Assembly (NCBI RefSeq): GCF_031020795.1
Contig: NZ_JAVHJP010000005.1
Span: 254,834 to 318,833, forward strand
From: Hydrogenophaga pseudoflava
Lineage (GTDB): Bacteria; Pseudomonadota; Gammaproteobacteria; Burkholderiales; Burkholderiaceae_C
Length of the DNA stretch: 64,000 nt
Direction of reading: 5' to 3'
Below are positions 52,975-60,999 of the stretch, one piece after another. The notes below the pieces were generated by a model. That model did not search any database and was not told the origin of the DNA. It saw only the letters and a list, made by a program, of their open reading frames with translations. The translations under genes and the position numbers were made by a program. The first letter of the stretch is position 1; every line of letters starts with the position of its first letter.

Positions 52975-53229
52975 ATGGCCAAGGAAGAACTGATCGACAT
53001 GATGGGCATCGTCAACGAGGTGCTGCCCGACACCCGTTTTCGCGTCACGCTGGACAACGGTCACCAGCTGATCGCCTACTCCGCCGGCAAGATGAAGAAG
53101 AACCACATCCGCATCCTCGCGGGTGACCGGGTTTCGCTCGAACTCTCGCCCTACGACCTGACCAAGGGCCGCATCAACTTCCGCCACATCGAGGGCCGCG
53201 GCCCCGTGGCGCCGCGCAAGCCGCGCTGA
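52975..53229 (+). CDS. infA: Translation initiation factor IF-1
   Basis: An 84-residue OB-fold protein: [39 protein letters not shown] and [26 protein letters not shown] are all classic IF-1. It binds the ribosomal A site during initiation. It has a good ribosome-binding site (CAGGAG). It is not in a ribosomal protein operon; Burkholderiales often have a second, free-standing infA, and the slightly extended C-terminus ([11 protein letters not shown]) fits such a paralogue. Confidence 0.94.
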   Translation: MAKEELIDMMGIVNEVLPDTRFRVTLDNGHQLIAYSAGKMKKNHIRILAGDRVSLELSPYDLTKGRINFRHIEGRGPVAPRKPR

Positions 53230-53255
53230 CCGGCGCACCGCGGCACGGCCGCGGC

Positions 53256-54056
53256 TCACATGCCCATGCCACCATCCACCGGCAGGCCCGCGCCGGTGAT
53301 GAAGCGCGCCGCGTCGGAGCACAGGAACACCACCGCATCGGCCATGTCGGCCACCGTGCCCAGCCGCCCCAGCGGCGTCTGAGCGACGATGGCACCGACC
53401 GCGGCCTCAGGCGTCGGGAACAGCCCGGCCGTCACCACGTCGGCCGCCAGCTTCATGCCCATGTCGGTCGGCACCAGGCCCGGGCAGATGCAGTTCACCC
53501 GCACGCCGTAGCCCAGCTGGCCCGCCTCCATGGCGGCCACGCGCGTGAGCCGGTCCACGGCCGACTTGGTGGCCGAATAGCCGGCGATCGCCGGAAATGC
53601 AATGGTGGCCGCGACCGAGGCCACGTTCACCACCACCCCGCCCTGGCCGGCCACGCCACCGGGGCGCATCGCGCGCATGGCGTGCTTGAGGCCCAGCGCG
53701 GTGCCGACGATGTTCACGTCCAGCATGCGCCGCAGCGCCTCGGCGTCGATTTCCGTCACCAGCGCGGTCTCCTCGACACCGGCGTTGTTGATCAGGATGT
53801 CGAATCCTCCGAACGTGGTGTGGACGGCATAGATCGCTGCGAGCCAGCCGGCTTCGTCGGTCACGTCCAGCTGCACGAAGGCGGCCCGCCCGCCCGTGGC
53901 CACGATGGAGCGGGCGGTCTCCCGGCCCCTGTCTTCCAGGATGTCGCCGATCATCACGGCCGCGCCGGCCGCGGCCAGCGCCTGCGCCATGCCGGCGCCC
54001 AGACCGCGGGCGCCGCCGCTGACCAGGGCGGTGCGGCCTTGCAAGGTAGAGCTCAT
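53256..54056 (-). CDS. SDR-family NAD(P)-dependent oxidoreductase
   Basis: A 266-residue classical short-chain dehydrogenase: cofactor loop SGGARGLGAGMA (about residues 14-25), NNAGVEE (about 91), the catalytic Ser in VASVAATIAFP and YSATK (about 161-165), and a C-terminal PLGRLGTVADMADAVVFLCSD. Acidic residue D38 (IGDILED) after beta-2 suggests NAD over NADP. The substrate (an alcohol, steroid or acyl chain) is unknown. It converges with infA and has a free start at 54056. Confidence 0.9.
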   Translation of the reverse strand: MSSTLQGRTALVSGGARGLGAGMAQALAAAGAAVMIGDILEDRGRETARSIVATGGRAAFVQLDVTDEAGWLAAIYAVHTTFGGFDILINNAGVEETALVTEIDAEALRRMLDVNIVGTALGLKHAMRAMRPGGVAGQGGVVVNVASVAATIAFPAIAGYSATKSAVDRLTRVAAMEAGQLGYGVRVNCICPGLVPTDMGMKLAADVVTAGLFPTPEAAVGAIVAQTPLGRLGTVADMADAVVFLCSDAARFITGAGLPVDGGMGM

Positions 54057-54128
54057 CGAGTTTCTCCGGTGGGGAAGGCCCGCCAGGGCGATCCGGACCC
54101 TGCCATTCTCGGCAGCGCCGCCGGGCGT

Positions 54129-55160
54129 TCAGCCAAACAGCCCGGCAAGTTCGACAGTGCCGTGGCGGCCGACGGCGGCCCGGTGCGCGTCCAGCCAGAG
54201 CCGGCCCTGCCCCCTTCCCGCCTCGAACAGCATCTCGAAGAACCGCTGGCCGGCGGCGGCCTTGGTGTCGGTGCCCAGCTCCCCCAGCACCGGGCCGGGC
54301 TCGATGGCGTGGAAGCGCGACTGCGCGAGCCGCCGCTCCAGCGGGCCACGGCGCCACCAGCCGATGTGGGCGATGCGCTCGCGCAGGTGGGCGAACATGC
54401 GCATCTCGCGCAGGAAGGTGGCGTTGAAGGCCAGTTCCTGCATGCGGTGCTCGATGTCCCGCGCCGACTGCGGCGTGGCGGCGTAGCGCAGCGGCGTGAG
54501 CATGACCAGCAGCGTGTCGTGCGTGGCGGTGTCCAGCAGCAGGGGGTAGACCGCGGGGTTGGCCGCGTAGCCGCCGTCCCAGTGCGGCTGGCCATCGATC
54601 AGCACGCTGCGGTGCAGACGTGGCAGGCAGGCCGAGGCCAGCACCGCGTCCAGCGACAGCTCGGCATTGCGGAACAGCCGCAGCCGGCCGGTGTTGGCCT
54701 CGGTGGTGGCGATGAACAGCTGCACCGGCGAGCGCCGGCGCAGGCCCTCGATGTCCAGCTGCTGGCGCAGCACCTGGCGCAGCGGGTTGAGGTCGAAGGG
54801 GTTGAGCTGCTCGGGCGTGAAGTGGTGGGTCCACGGCAGCATCAGGCGCATGGCCGGTGCCAGCTGGAAGCCCGAGCCGTCGGCCCGCGGCACCGCCACC
54901 TCGAACGGCAGGCTGGCGGCCACGGCGGTCCAGAAGCGGCGCAGCGCGGCGCGCGCGCCCTCGCGGCCGCCGTCCATCAGGCCTTGGGCCAGCACCACCG
55001 CGTTCATGGCGCCCGCGCTGGTGCCGCTGACGCCGTCAAAGGCGAGCTGCCCGTCCTCCAGCAGCGCGTCGAGCACGCCCCAGGTGAAGGCCCCGTGGGC
55101 CCCGCCGCCCTGCAGCGCCAGGTTCAGCGCGGGCGAGGCGGGTTGCCAGGGCAGGCGCAT
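54129..55160 (-). CDS. Patatin-like phospholipase
   Basis: A 343-residue lipolytic protein with the oxyanion loop GGGAHGAFTWGVLDALLE (about residues 19-36), nucleophile motif GTSAGAM (about 46-52, Ser of GXSXG) and the catalytic Asp in DGGYAANPAV (DGG at about 193). It would hydrolyse phospholipids or other acyl esters, and has no signal peptide. Start ATG 55158-55160. It lies just 8 bp downstream of the DAHP synthase stop, so the two may share a transcript. Confidence 0.9.
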   Translation of the reverse strand: MRLPWQPASPALNLALQGGGAHGAFTWGVLDALLEDGQLAFDGVSGTSAGAMNAVVLAQGLMDGGREGARAALRRFWTAVAASLPFEVAVPRADGSGFQLAPAMRLMLPWTHHFTPEQLNPFDLNPLRQVLRQQLDIEGLRRRSPVQLFIATTEANTGRLRLFRNAELSLDAVLASACLPRLHRSVLIDGQPHWDGGYAANPAVYPLLLDTATHDTLLVMLTPLRYAATPQSARDIEHRMQELAFNATFLREMRMFAHLRERIAHIGWWRRGPLERRLAQSRFHAIEPGPVLGELGTDTKAAAGQRFFEMLFEAGRGQGRLWLDAHRAAVGRHGTVELAGLFG

Positions 55161-55168
55161 GGGGTGCG

Positions 55169-56266
55169 TCAGCGGGTGCGGCGCTGGCGCACGGCGGCCG
55201 CCAGCCCCTGCAGCACCGGCACGGTCTGCTCGAAGCTGATGCAGGCGTCGGTCACGCTCACCCCGGGCAGCAGCGGCTGGCCCGGCACGATGTCCTGCCG
55301 GCCCTCGAATAGGTGGCTCTCGATCATGATGCCGGTGATGCGTGCATCGCCCGCGGCGATCTGTTCGGCCACGTCGGCCGCCACATCGATCTGCCGGCGG
55401 TGCTGCTTGCTGCTGTTGGCGTGCGAGACGTCGATCATCACCTGCTCGCGCTGGCCCGCGGTCTTGAGCAGGGCGCAGGCCGTGTCCACGTCCGATGCGC
55501 TGTAGTTGGGCGCCTTGCCGCCGCGCAGGATCACGTGGCAGTCGCGGTTGCCGCGGGTCTCGAAGATCGCGGACTGGCCCATCTTGGTCATGCCCATGAA
55601 GGCGTGCGGCGCCTGCGCCGCCTGGATGGCGTCGCTGGCCACCTTGACGCTGCCGTCGGTGCCGTTCTTGAAGCCCACCGGGCAGGACAGGCCCGAGGCC
55701 AGCTGGCGGTGGCTCTGGCTCTCGGTGGTGCGAGCGCCGATCGCGCCCCAGCTGACCAGGTCGGAGATGAACTGCGGTGAGAGCAGGTCCAGGAACTCGG
55801 TGCCCACCGGCAGGCCCACGGCCAGCACGTCCAGCAGCAGCTGGCGCGCCAGTTCCAGGCCTTCGTTGATGGCGAAGCTGCCGTCCAGGTGCGGGTCGTT
55901 GATGTAGCCCTTCCAGCCCACGGTGGTGCGCGGCTTCTCGAAGTACACACGCATCACGACCAGCAGGTCGTCGGACAGCGCGTCGGCCTGTTGCTTCAGG
56001 CGTCGCGCATAGTCCATGGCCTGGCCGTGGTCGTGGATGGAGCACGGACCGACCACGACGATCAGGCGGTCGTCCTGCCCGTGCAGCACGCGCGAGAGGG
56101 CGGCGCGGCTGCTCTCCACCAGGGCCTGCGCGGCCGGAGGCGTGGGCAGCCACTCCTGCAGCAGCGCGGGCGTGATCAGCGGCCGCACCGCACCGATGCG
56201 CAGATCGTCGATGCGGGTGGTGTCGTGCGTGGACAGCGGCGGGGTGGCGGGAACGTGGGTGCTCAT
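55169..56266 (-). CDS. aroG: 3-deoxy-7-phosphoheptulonate (DAHP) synthase, class I
   Basis: A 365-residue class I DAHP synthase: VVGPCSIHDHGQAMDYARRL (about residues 70-90), PRTTVGWKGYINDPHLDGSF, VGFKNGTDGSVKVA and DVSHANSSKQHRRQ are its conserved PEP- and metal-binding blocks. It condenses PEP with erythrose-4-phosphate, the first step of aromatic amino acid synthesis. Which of the feedback types (Phe, Tyr or Trp) it is cannot be told, so aroG is used loosely. Confidence 0.94.
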   Translation of the reverse strand: MSTHVPATPPLSTHDTTRIDDLRIGAVRPLITPALLQEWLPTPPAAQALVESSRAALSRVLHGQDDRLIVVVGPCSIHDHGQAMDYARRLKQQADALSDDLLVVMRVYFEKPRTTVGWKGYINDPHLDGSFAINEGLELARQLLLDVLAVGLPVGTEFLDLLSPQFISDLVSWGAIGARTTESQSHRQLASGLSCPVGFKNGTDGSVKVASDAIQAAQAPHAFMGMTKMGQSAIFETRGNRDCHVILRGGKAPNYSASDVDTACALLKTAGQREQVMIDVSHANSSKQHRRQIDVAADVAEQIAAGDARITGIMIESHLFEGRQDIVPGQPLLPGVSVTDACISFEQTVPVLQGLAAAVRQRRTR

Positions 56267-56302
56267 GACGCGATTGTCGCCGCCTTGCCGGCAAAGCCCG
56301 TG

Positions 56303-56776
56303 TCAGGGCCTGCGGAAACGCACCATCTGGCGCGCCCAGTAGCGGTTGTCCAGCCGGTCCAGCCGCACCGTGCCGCCGCTGGACGGGGCGTGCACGAAGC
56401 GGCCCTCGCCCACGTAGATGCCCGCGTGCCAGGCCGGGTCGCGGCCGAAGATCACCAGATCGCCGGTGCGCAGCTCGTCGGCGTCGACCGCCTGGCCGAA
56501 ACCCGCCAGCTGCGCGACGGTGCGCGGTGGTGCCGCGCCTGCGCGGTGCCGGTAGACGTAGCCGATGAGGCCGCTGCAGTCGAAGCCGCTCTCGGGTGTG
56601 TTGCCGCCCCAGCGGTAGGGCGTGCCCACCAGGCCCATGGCGTGGATCGCCAGGTCGCTGCTGTGTTCGGCCGACAGCGCGGGCAGCGATGAAGGCGGTC
56701 GGGCCGGCGGCGTGCTGCCGCAGGCGGCCAGCAACAGAACGGCGCAAAGACTCAGGGTGTGGGGGACCAGGCGCAT
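56303..56776 (-). CDS. NlpC/P60 (C40) peptidase lipoprotein
   Basis: A 157-residue lipoprotein (lipobox LLAAC, about residue 19) with an NlpC/P60 domain: catalytic Cys in ESGFDCSGLIGYVY (about residue 66), His in AWHAGIYVGEGRFVHAP (about 116) and a third polar residue near the end. Members cut D-Glu-to-DAP bonds in peptidoglycan stem peptides. It is short, with no SH3 or LysM domain. The start ATG 56774-56776 is chosen from the lipoprotein signal. Confidence 0.9.
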   Translation of the reverse strand: MRLVPHTLSLCAVLLLAACGSTPPARPPSSLPALSAEHSSDLAIHAMGLVGTPYRWGGNTPESGFDCSGLIGYVYRHRAGAAPPRTVAQLAGFGQAVDADELRTGDLVIFGRDPAWHAGIYVGEGRFVHAPSSGGTVRLDRLDNRYWARQMVRFRRP

Positions 56777-56807
56777 GGCAGCAAGCTTACCGAAGGACCG
56801 GGGTATG

Positions 56808-59561
56808 TCACAGGCGCCGCACACCGCCGCCGCGCAGCAGCGCCTTTTCCAGTTCCACCAGCGCGAAGGTCGCCGCCCCAACGGCCAGCACCATGCCCCA
56901 GGACGCGGCGTCCAGTGCCTGGGTCTGGAACATGGCCTGAAGGGCCGGCGCGTAAGTGAAGGCCAGCTGCAGCAGAACCAGCAGACCCGCCACCAGCGGC
57001 ACCACGGGGTTGCCGGTCAGCGTCTCCAGGCGCCAGGCGTGGCGGGTGAAGTGGCGCACGTTGAACAGGTAGAACAGCTCGCAGGCCACCAGCGCGTTCA
57101 CGGCCGCTGTGCGCGCCGTCTCCAGCGCCGAGCCGCGCGAGAGCTCCCAGTGGAAGACCCAGAAGGTGGCGGCGATCATCAGACCGATCACGAACAGGAT
57201 GCGCCCGCCCAGGGTGCGGGTGATGACCGGCTCCTGGGGCGGCCGTGGCGGGTGCTGCATCACATGCGGCTCGGCCGGCTCGAAGGCCAGCGAGAGCGCC
57301 AGCGTCACCGCCGTCACGGTGTTGACCCACAGGATCTGCCCGGCTGTCACGGGCAAGGGCAGGCCGGCGAAGATCGCCAGCAGGATCACGCCGGCCTCGC
57401 CGCCGTTGGTGGGCAGCATGTGCATCAGCGACTTCTTGATGTTGTCGTAGACCACGCGACCCTCGCGCACGGCGCGCGCGATGGTGGCGAAGTTGTCGTC
57501 GGTCAGCACCAGGTCCGAGGCCTCGCGCGCCGCGTCCGTGCCCTTGCCGCCCATGGCCACACCCACGTCGGCGACCTTGAGCGCCGGGGCGTCGTTCACG
57601 CCGTCGCCGGTCATGGCCACCAGCTGGCCCTCGGCCTGCAGTGCGGCGATCAGGCGCAGCTTGTGCTCGGGGCTGGCGCGTGCGAACACGTCGGTGTCCC
57701 GGGCGGCGCGGCGCAGCGCCGCATCGTCCAGCGTGGCGATGACGTCGCCCGTCAGCGCCCGGTCGGCCTCCAGGCCGAGCTGGCGTCCGATGGCCGCCGC
57801 CGTCACCGCGTGGTCGCCGGTGATCATCTTGACCCGGATGCCGGCCTGCCGGCATTCGGCGACGGCGGCCACGGCCTCCGCGCGCGGCGGATCGATGATG
57901 CCCACCAGGCCCAGCATCTCGAAGCGCGGCGTCAGGTCGGCCAGGCCCACCTCGCGGCGTTCGGCCGGCCAGTCGCAACGGGCCAATGCCAGCACGCGCT
58001 CGCCCGCGCCGCCGGCGCGCTCCACCGCCGCCGTCCAGCGCGCGCGCTCCAGCGGCCGCCCGCCCGACTCGCTGGTGCACAGCGCCAGCACGCGCTCGGG
58101 CGCGCCCTTGAGCAGCAGCTCGTGGTGACCGGCGTGGTCGTGGTGCAGCGTGGCCATGATCTGGCGCTCGGATTCGAAGGGGATCGCGTCCAGCCGCGGG
58201 AAGGCCTGGGCCGCGTCCGTGGCGTCCAGGTCGGCCTTGTGCGCCAGGGTGGTCAGCGCACCCTCGGTCGGATCGCCCGTGAGCACCCAGCCTTGGTCGT
58301 CTTCGCGGTGGATGCGGGCGTCGTTGCACAGCAGCGCGCAGTGCAGCAGGGCCATCAGCGCGGCGTCGTCGCCCGGGTGCAGCACCGAGCCGTCCTCTCG
58401 GTGGAAGCCGCCCTCGGGCGCGTAGCCGGTGCCCGTCACGCCCAGCTCGTGCGCCGGCAGCACCACGCGCACGGCGGTCATCTCGTTGCGCGTGAGGGTG
58501 CCGGTCTTGTCGCTGCAGATCACCGTGACCGAGCCCAGCGACTCCACCGCCGGCAGCCGCCGCACGATGGCCTTCTTGCGCGCCATCACCCGCGTGCCGA
58601 TGGCCAGCACGATGGTCACCACCGCCGGCATGCCCTCGGGAATGGCGGCCACCGCCAGCCCCACCACCGCCAGGAAGACGTCGAACAGCGGCATGTCGGC
58701 GACCAAGTACCCCCAGGCCATGGTGAGCACCGACACCCCGAGGATGAAGGCGGTGATCTGGCGCGCGAAGCGGTCGAGCCGGCGCGTCAGCGGCGTGGCC
58801 AGGGTCTGCACCTCGCTGACCAGCTGGCCGATGTGGCCGATCTCGGTGGCGCTGCCGGTGGCCACCACCACACCGCAGCCGCTGCCACACGCCACCAGCG
58901 TGCCGGAGAAGGCCATGCCGTGGCGGTCGCCCAGGGCTGCGCCCTCGGTCGCTGCGCCGGTGTCCTTGTCCACCGCGGCCGACTCGCCGGTCAGGGCCGC
59001 TTCCACCGTGCGCAGGTTGCGGACCTGCAGCAGCCGCAGGTCGGCCGGCACGCGGTCGCCGGGCTCCAGCCAGACGATGTCGCCCGGCACCAGCTCGCCG
59101 GCATCGATCTGGTGGCGCTCGCCGCCGCGCTGCACCGTGGCGCGCGCGGCCAGCATGCCGCGCACGGCCGCCAGCGCCTGCTCGGCCTTGCCTTCCTGGA
59201 TGTGGCCGATCAGCGCGTTGATCAGCACCACGCCCAGGATGACGCCCGCATCCACATGGCTGCCCAGCAGCAGCGTGGCCAGACCGGCGGCCAGCAGCAC
59301 ATAGATCAGCGGGTTGTGGAACTGCAGCACAAAGCGTTGCCACGCGGGCCGGCGCGGCGGCTCGGGCAGGCGGTTGAGGCCGTGTTGCGCCAGTCGCGCG
59401 GCGGCTTCCTCCGGGTCCAGCCCCTTGTCCGGGGCCACACCGCCGAGGCGCTGCAGCACCTGGGGACGTTCCAGCGCGTGCCAGGCCGGCGGGGGAGATG
59501 GGATCGGTTGTTCGCTCACGTGCGGGCTCTGCGGGCAGGTCGTCGGTAGGCTTTTGACCAT
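56808..59561 (-). CDS. P2-type cation-transporting ATPase (calcium-ATPase-like)
   Basis: A 917-residue P-type ATPase with an N-terminal cation-ATPase domain (LDPEEAAARLAQHGLNRL), the PEGMPAVVTIV membrane motif, phosphorylation site CSDKTGTLTRNE, and the hinge MTGDGVNDAPALKVADVGVAMG; about ten predicted helices. The PEGMP motif and length match the SERCA-like P2A group, which usually pumps Ca2+ or Mn2+ out of the cytoplasm; Na+ or H+ cannot be excluded. ATG 59559-59561 is used; a GTG 14 codons later (VSEQPIP) is also possible. Confidence 0.9.
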   Translation of the reverse strand: MVKSLPTTCPQSPHVSEQPIPSPPPAWHALERPQVLQRLGGVAPDKGLDPEEAAARLAQHGLNRLPEPPRRPAWQRFVLQFHNPLIYVLLAAGLATLLLGSHVDAGVILGVVLINALIGHIQEGKAEQALAAVRGMLAARATVQRGGERHQIDAGELVPGDIVWLEPGDRVPADLRLLQVRNLRTVEAALTGESAAVDKDTGAATEGAALGDRHGMAFSGTLVACGSGCGVVVATGSATEIGHIGQLVSEVQTLATPLTRRLDRFARQITAFILGVSVLTMAWGYLVADMPLFDVFLAVVGLAVAAIPEGMPAVVTIVLAIGTRVMARKKAIVRRLPAVESLGSVTVICSDKTGTLTRNEMTAVRVVLPAHELGVTGTGYAPEGGFHREDGSVLHPGDDAALMALLHCALLCNDARIHREDDQGWVLTGDPTEGALTTLAHKADLDATDAAQAFPRLDAIPFESERQIMATLHHDHAGHHELLLKGAPERVLALCTSESGGRPLERARWTAAVERAGGAGERVLALARCDWPAERREVGLADLTPRFEMLGLVGIIDPPRAEAVAAVAECRQAGIRVKMITGDHAVTAAAIGRQLGLEADRALTGDVIATLDDAALRRAARDTDVFARASPEHKLRLIAALQAEGQLVAMTGDGVNDAPALKVADVGVAMGGKGTDAAREASDLVLTDDNFATIARAVREGRVVYDNIKKSLMHMLPTNGGEAGVILLAIFAGLPLPVTAGQILWVNTVTAVTLALSLAFEPAEPHVMQHPPRPPQEPVITRTLGGRILFVIGLMIAATFWVFHWELSRGSALETARTAAVNALVACELFYLFNVRHFTRHAWRLETLTGNPVVPLVAGLLVLLQLAFTYAPALQAMFQTQALDAASWGMVLAVGAATFALVELEKALLRGGGVRRL

Positions 59562-59623
59562 AGCACGCAGGTCCTCGCGCGCCCGGGAACCTGAGCGCTG
59601 CGCCGGGCGACCCGGGCCGGCGC

Positions 59624-60826
59624 CTATTTGCGCAGGTGGCGGTAGACCAGCCCGCGCGAGACGCCGAGCTGGCGAGCGGTGCGCGCGACGTTGCCGCCGT
59701 TGGCCTGCAGCGCGTCCTCGATCAGGCGCTGCTGGGTCTGGGCCAGTGAAGGGGCGGCCACCGGCGCAGGCGATGCCGCAGCGGGCTCGGCGACCGGGAC
59801 CGGCTCGGGTGCCGGCGGCACGGCGGCCGGCCAGGCCACCGCGTGCCGGAAGTCGACCCCGTCGCGCAGGCCCAGCGTCGCGCGCACCCAGATGCCCAGG
59901 CCGCTGGGCAGCTGCAGGCGCCGCGCCTCGGTGGCGCCGCACAGCGGCAGCAGCTGCGACAGGCCCTGGCCGAACAGCTCCTCCACCGGCGCCACCTCGG
60001 GCCGCGAGGGGCGGCCCAGCAGGCTGTGGCCGGTGGCGTTGACCCAGACCACGCGACCGCCGTGGTCGACGCCGGCCAGGCCCTCCATCGGCGTGCCCAG
60101 CAGAGCGGGCGCGGCCTGGAAGTGCAGCACCAGGTGCTCGTCGGACTGCGCCTGCAGCAGGCGGTTCTCGATCGAGGTGGCGTACACGCCGACCACGGCC
60201 GCGGCATCGAAGCCGAAGGCGCGCGACTCGGTGGACACGTCCAGCACGCCCACCAGCCGGCCGTGCACATCATGGATCGGCGCGGCCGCGCAGCGCACCT
60301 GGCCGAACAGCTCGTAGAAGTGTTCGCAGCACTGCACGGTGCAGGCCATGCCGGTCTGCACCACGATGCCGGGCGCCGTGGTGCCCAGCACTTCCTCGGC
60401 CAGGTGCACGCCCACGCGCGTGGCCGCGTCCAGCACCTTCTGCTCGGGGTCGCCGCTGCCGCGCGAGGCGTGCACGATGATCCCCTGCGCATCGGTCAGC
60501 ATCAGGCGGCTGGCGGTGCCCGCGAGCGCGGCCTCGAGCTGCCGCAGCTCGTCGTGCGCGGCCTCCAGCAGGTGCCGGTTGCGCGCCAGCGCGGCGCTGA
60601 GGGCGCTGCGGTTGACCGGGTCCAGCGCCGGCATCTTGTGGCTGGCGTGACCCAGCGTGCGGCTGCGGCCCCAGGAGCGGATCACCGCCTCGCTGACCAG
60701 ACCGGCCGGGTGCTGCTGCTCCTCGAAGAAGCGCTGGCGCGCCAGCGCGGCGCGCTGCTCGGGCGTCTGGAAGAAGGGCTGCGGCGGCAGGTCCTGGGTG
60801 GACAGGGTTCGGTGGGTGGCGCGCAT
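59624..60826 (-). CDS. GAF-domain regulator with Fis-type HTH, lacking the AAA+ domain
   Basis: A 400-residue regulator in the AcoR style. A GAF domain (about residues 75-205; AEEVLGTTAPGIVVQTGMACTVQCCEHFYELFG) is followed by a PAS-like segment (about 235-330) and, after a Pro/Ala-rich linker, a C-terminal HTH_8 domain (IEDALQANGGNVARTARQLGVSRGLVYRHLRK). Unlike AcoR/AcxR it has no sigma-54-interacting AAA+ domain, so it should act with a different sigma factor. It is divergent from the PQQ-dehydrogenase operon and two perfect inverted repeats lie between the two. The vicinal CC in the GAF might sense redox state. Confidence 0.85.
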   Translation of the reverse strand: MRATHRTLSTQDLPPQPFFQTPEQRAALARQRFFEEQQHPAGLVSEAVIRSWGRSRTLGHASHKMPALDPVNRSALSAALARNRHLLEAAHDELRQLEAALAGTASRLMLTDAQGIIVHASRGSGDPEQKVLDAATRVGVHLAEEVLGTTAPGIVVQTGMACTVQCCEHFYELFGQVRCAAAPIHDVHGRLVGVLDVSTESRAFGFDAAAVVGVYATSIENRLLQAQSDEHLVLHFQAAPALLGTPMEGLAGVDHGGRVVWVNATGHSLLGRPSRPEVAPVEELFGQGLSQLLPLCGATEARRLQLPSGLGIWVRATLGLRDGVDFRHAVAWPAAVPPAPEPVPVAEPAAASPAPVAAPSLAQTQQRLIEDALQANGGNVARTARQLGVSRGLVYRHLRK

Positions 60827-60873
60827 GGTGTTCGTGGGGGCGAAGTCTCGCGTCCGTTGCGGCGGTGTGGGGG

Positions 60874-60910
60874 AGTGTTCCACCGCAGAACACTTTTCCC
60901 ACCGGGAAAA
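60874..60910. promoter_or_regulatory. Two overlapping inverted repeats upstream of the PQQ-dehydrogenase operon
   Basis: AGTGTTC (60874-60880) and GAACACT (60888-60894) form a perfect inverted repeat with a seven-base spacer. Right after it, TTTTCCC (60894-60900) and GGGAAAA (60904-60910) form another with a three-base centre. Both are in the 173-bp gap between the GAF/HTH regulator and the dehydrogenase gene and are probable operator sequences. Confidence 0.6.
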
Positions 60911-60999
60911 CCCGGACGTGATCGGCGGCGCCCAAATTCCCACAATGAAAAAGGACAGCCACAACAACGAGGCACCGCCTCACCCCACAGGAGACCTCC

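Noticed and set aside
54129-56747. A possible fusion of NlpC/P60, DAHP synthase and patatin in one frame
   Set aside because: Only the patatin part is in its proper frame; the NlpC and DAHP synthase proteins are encoded in other frames with their own starts and stops. No fusion.
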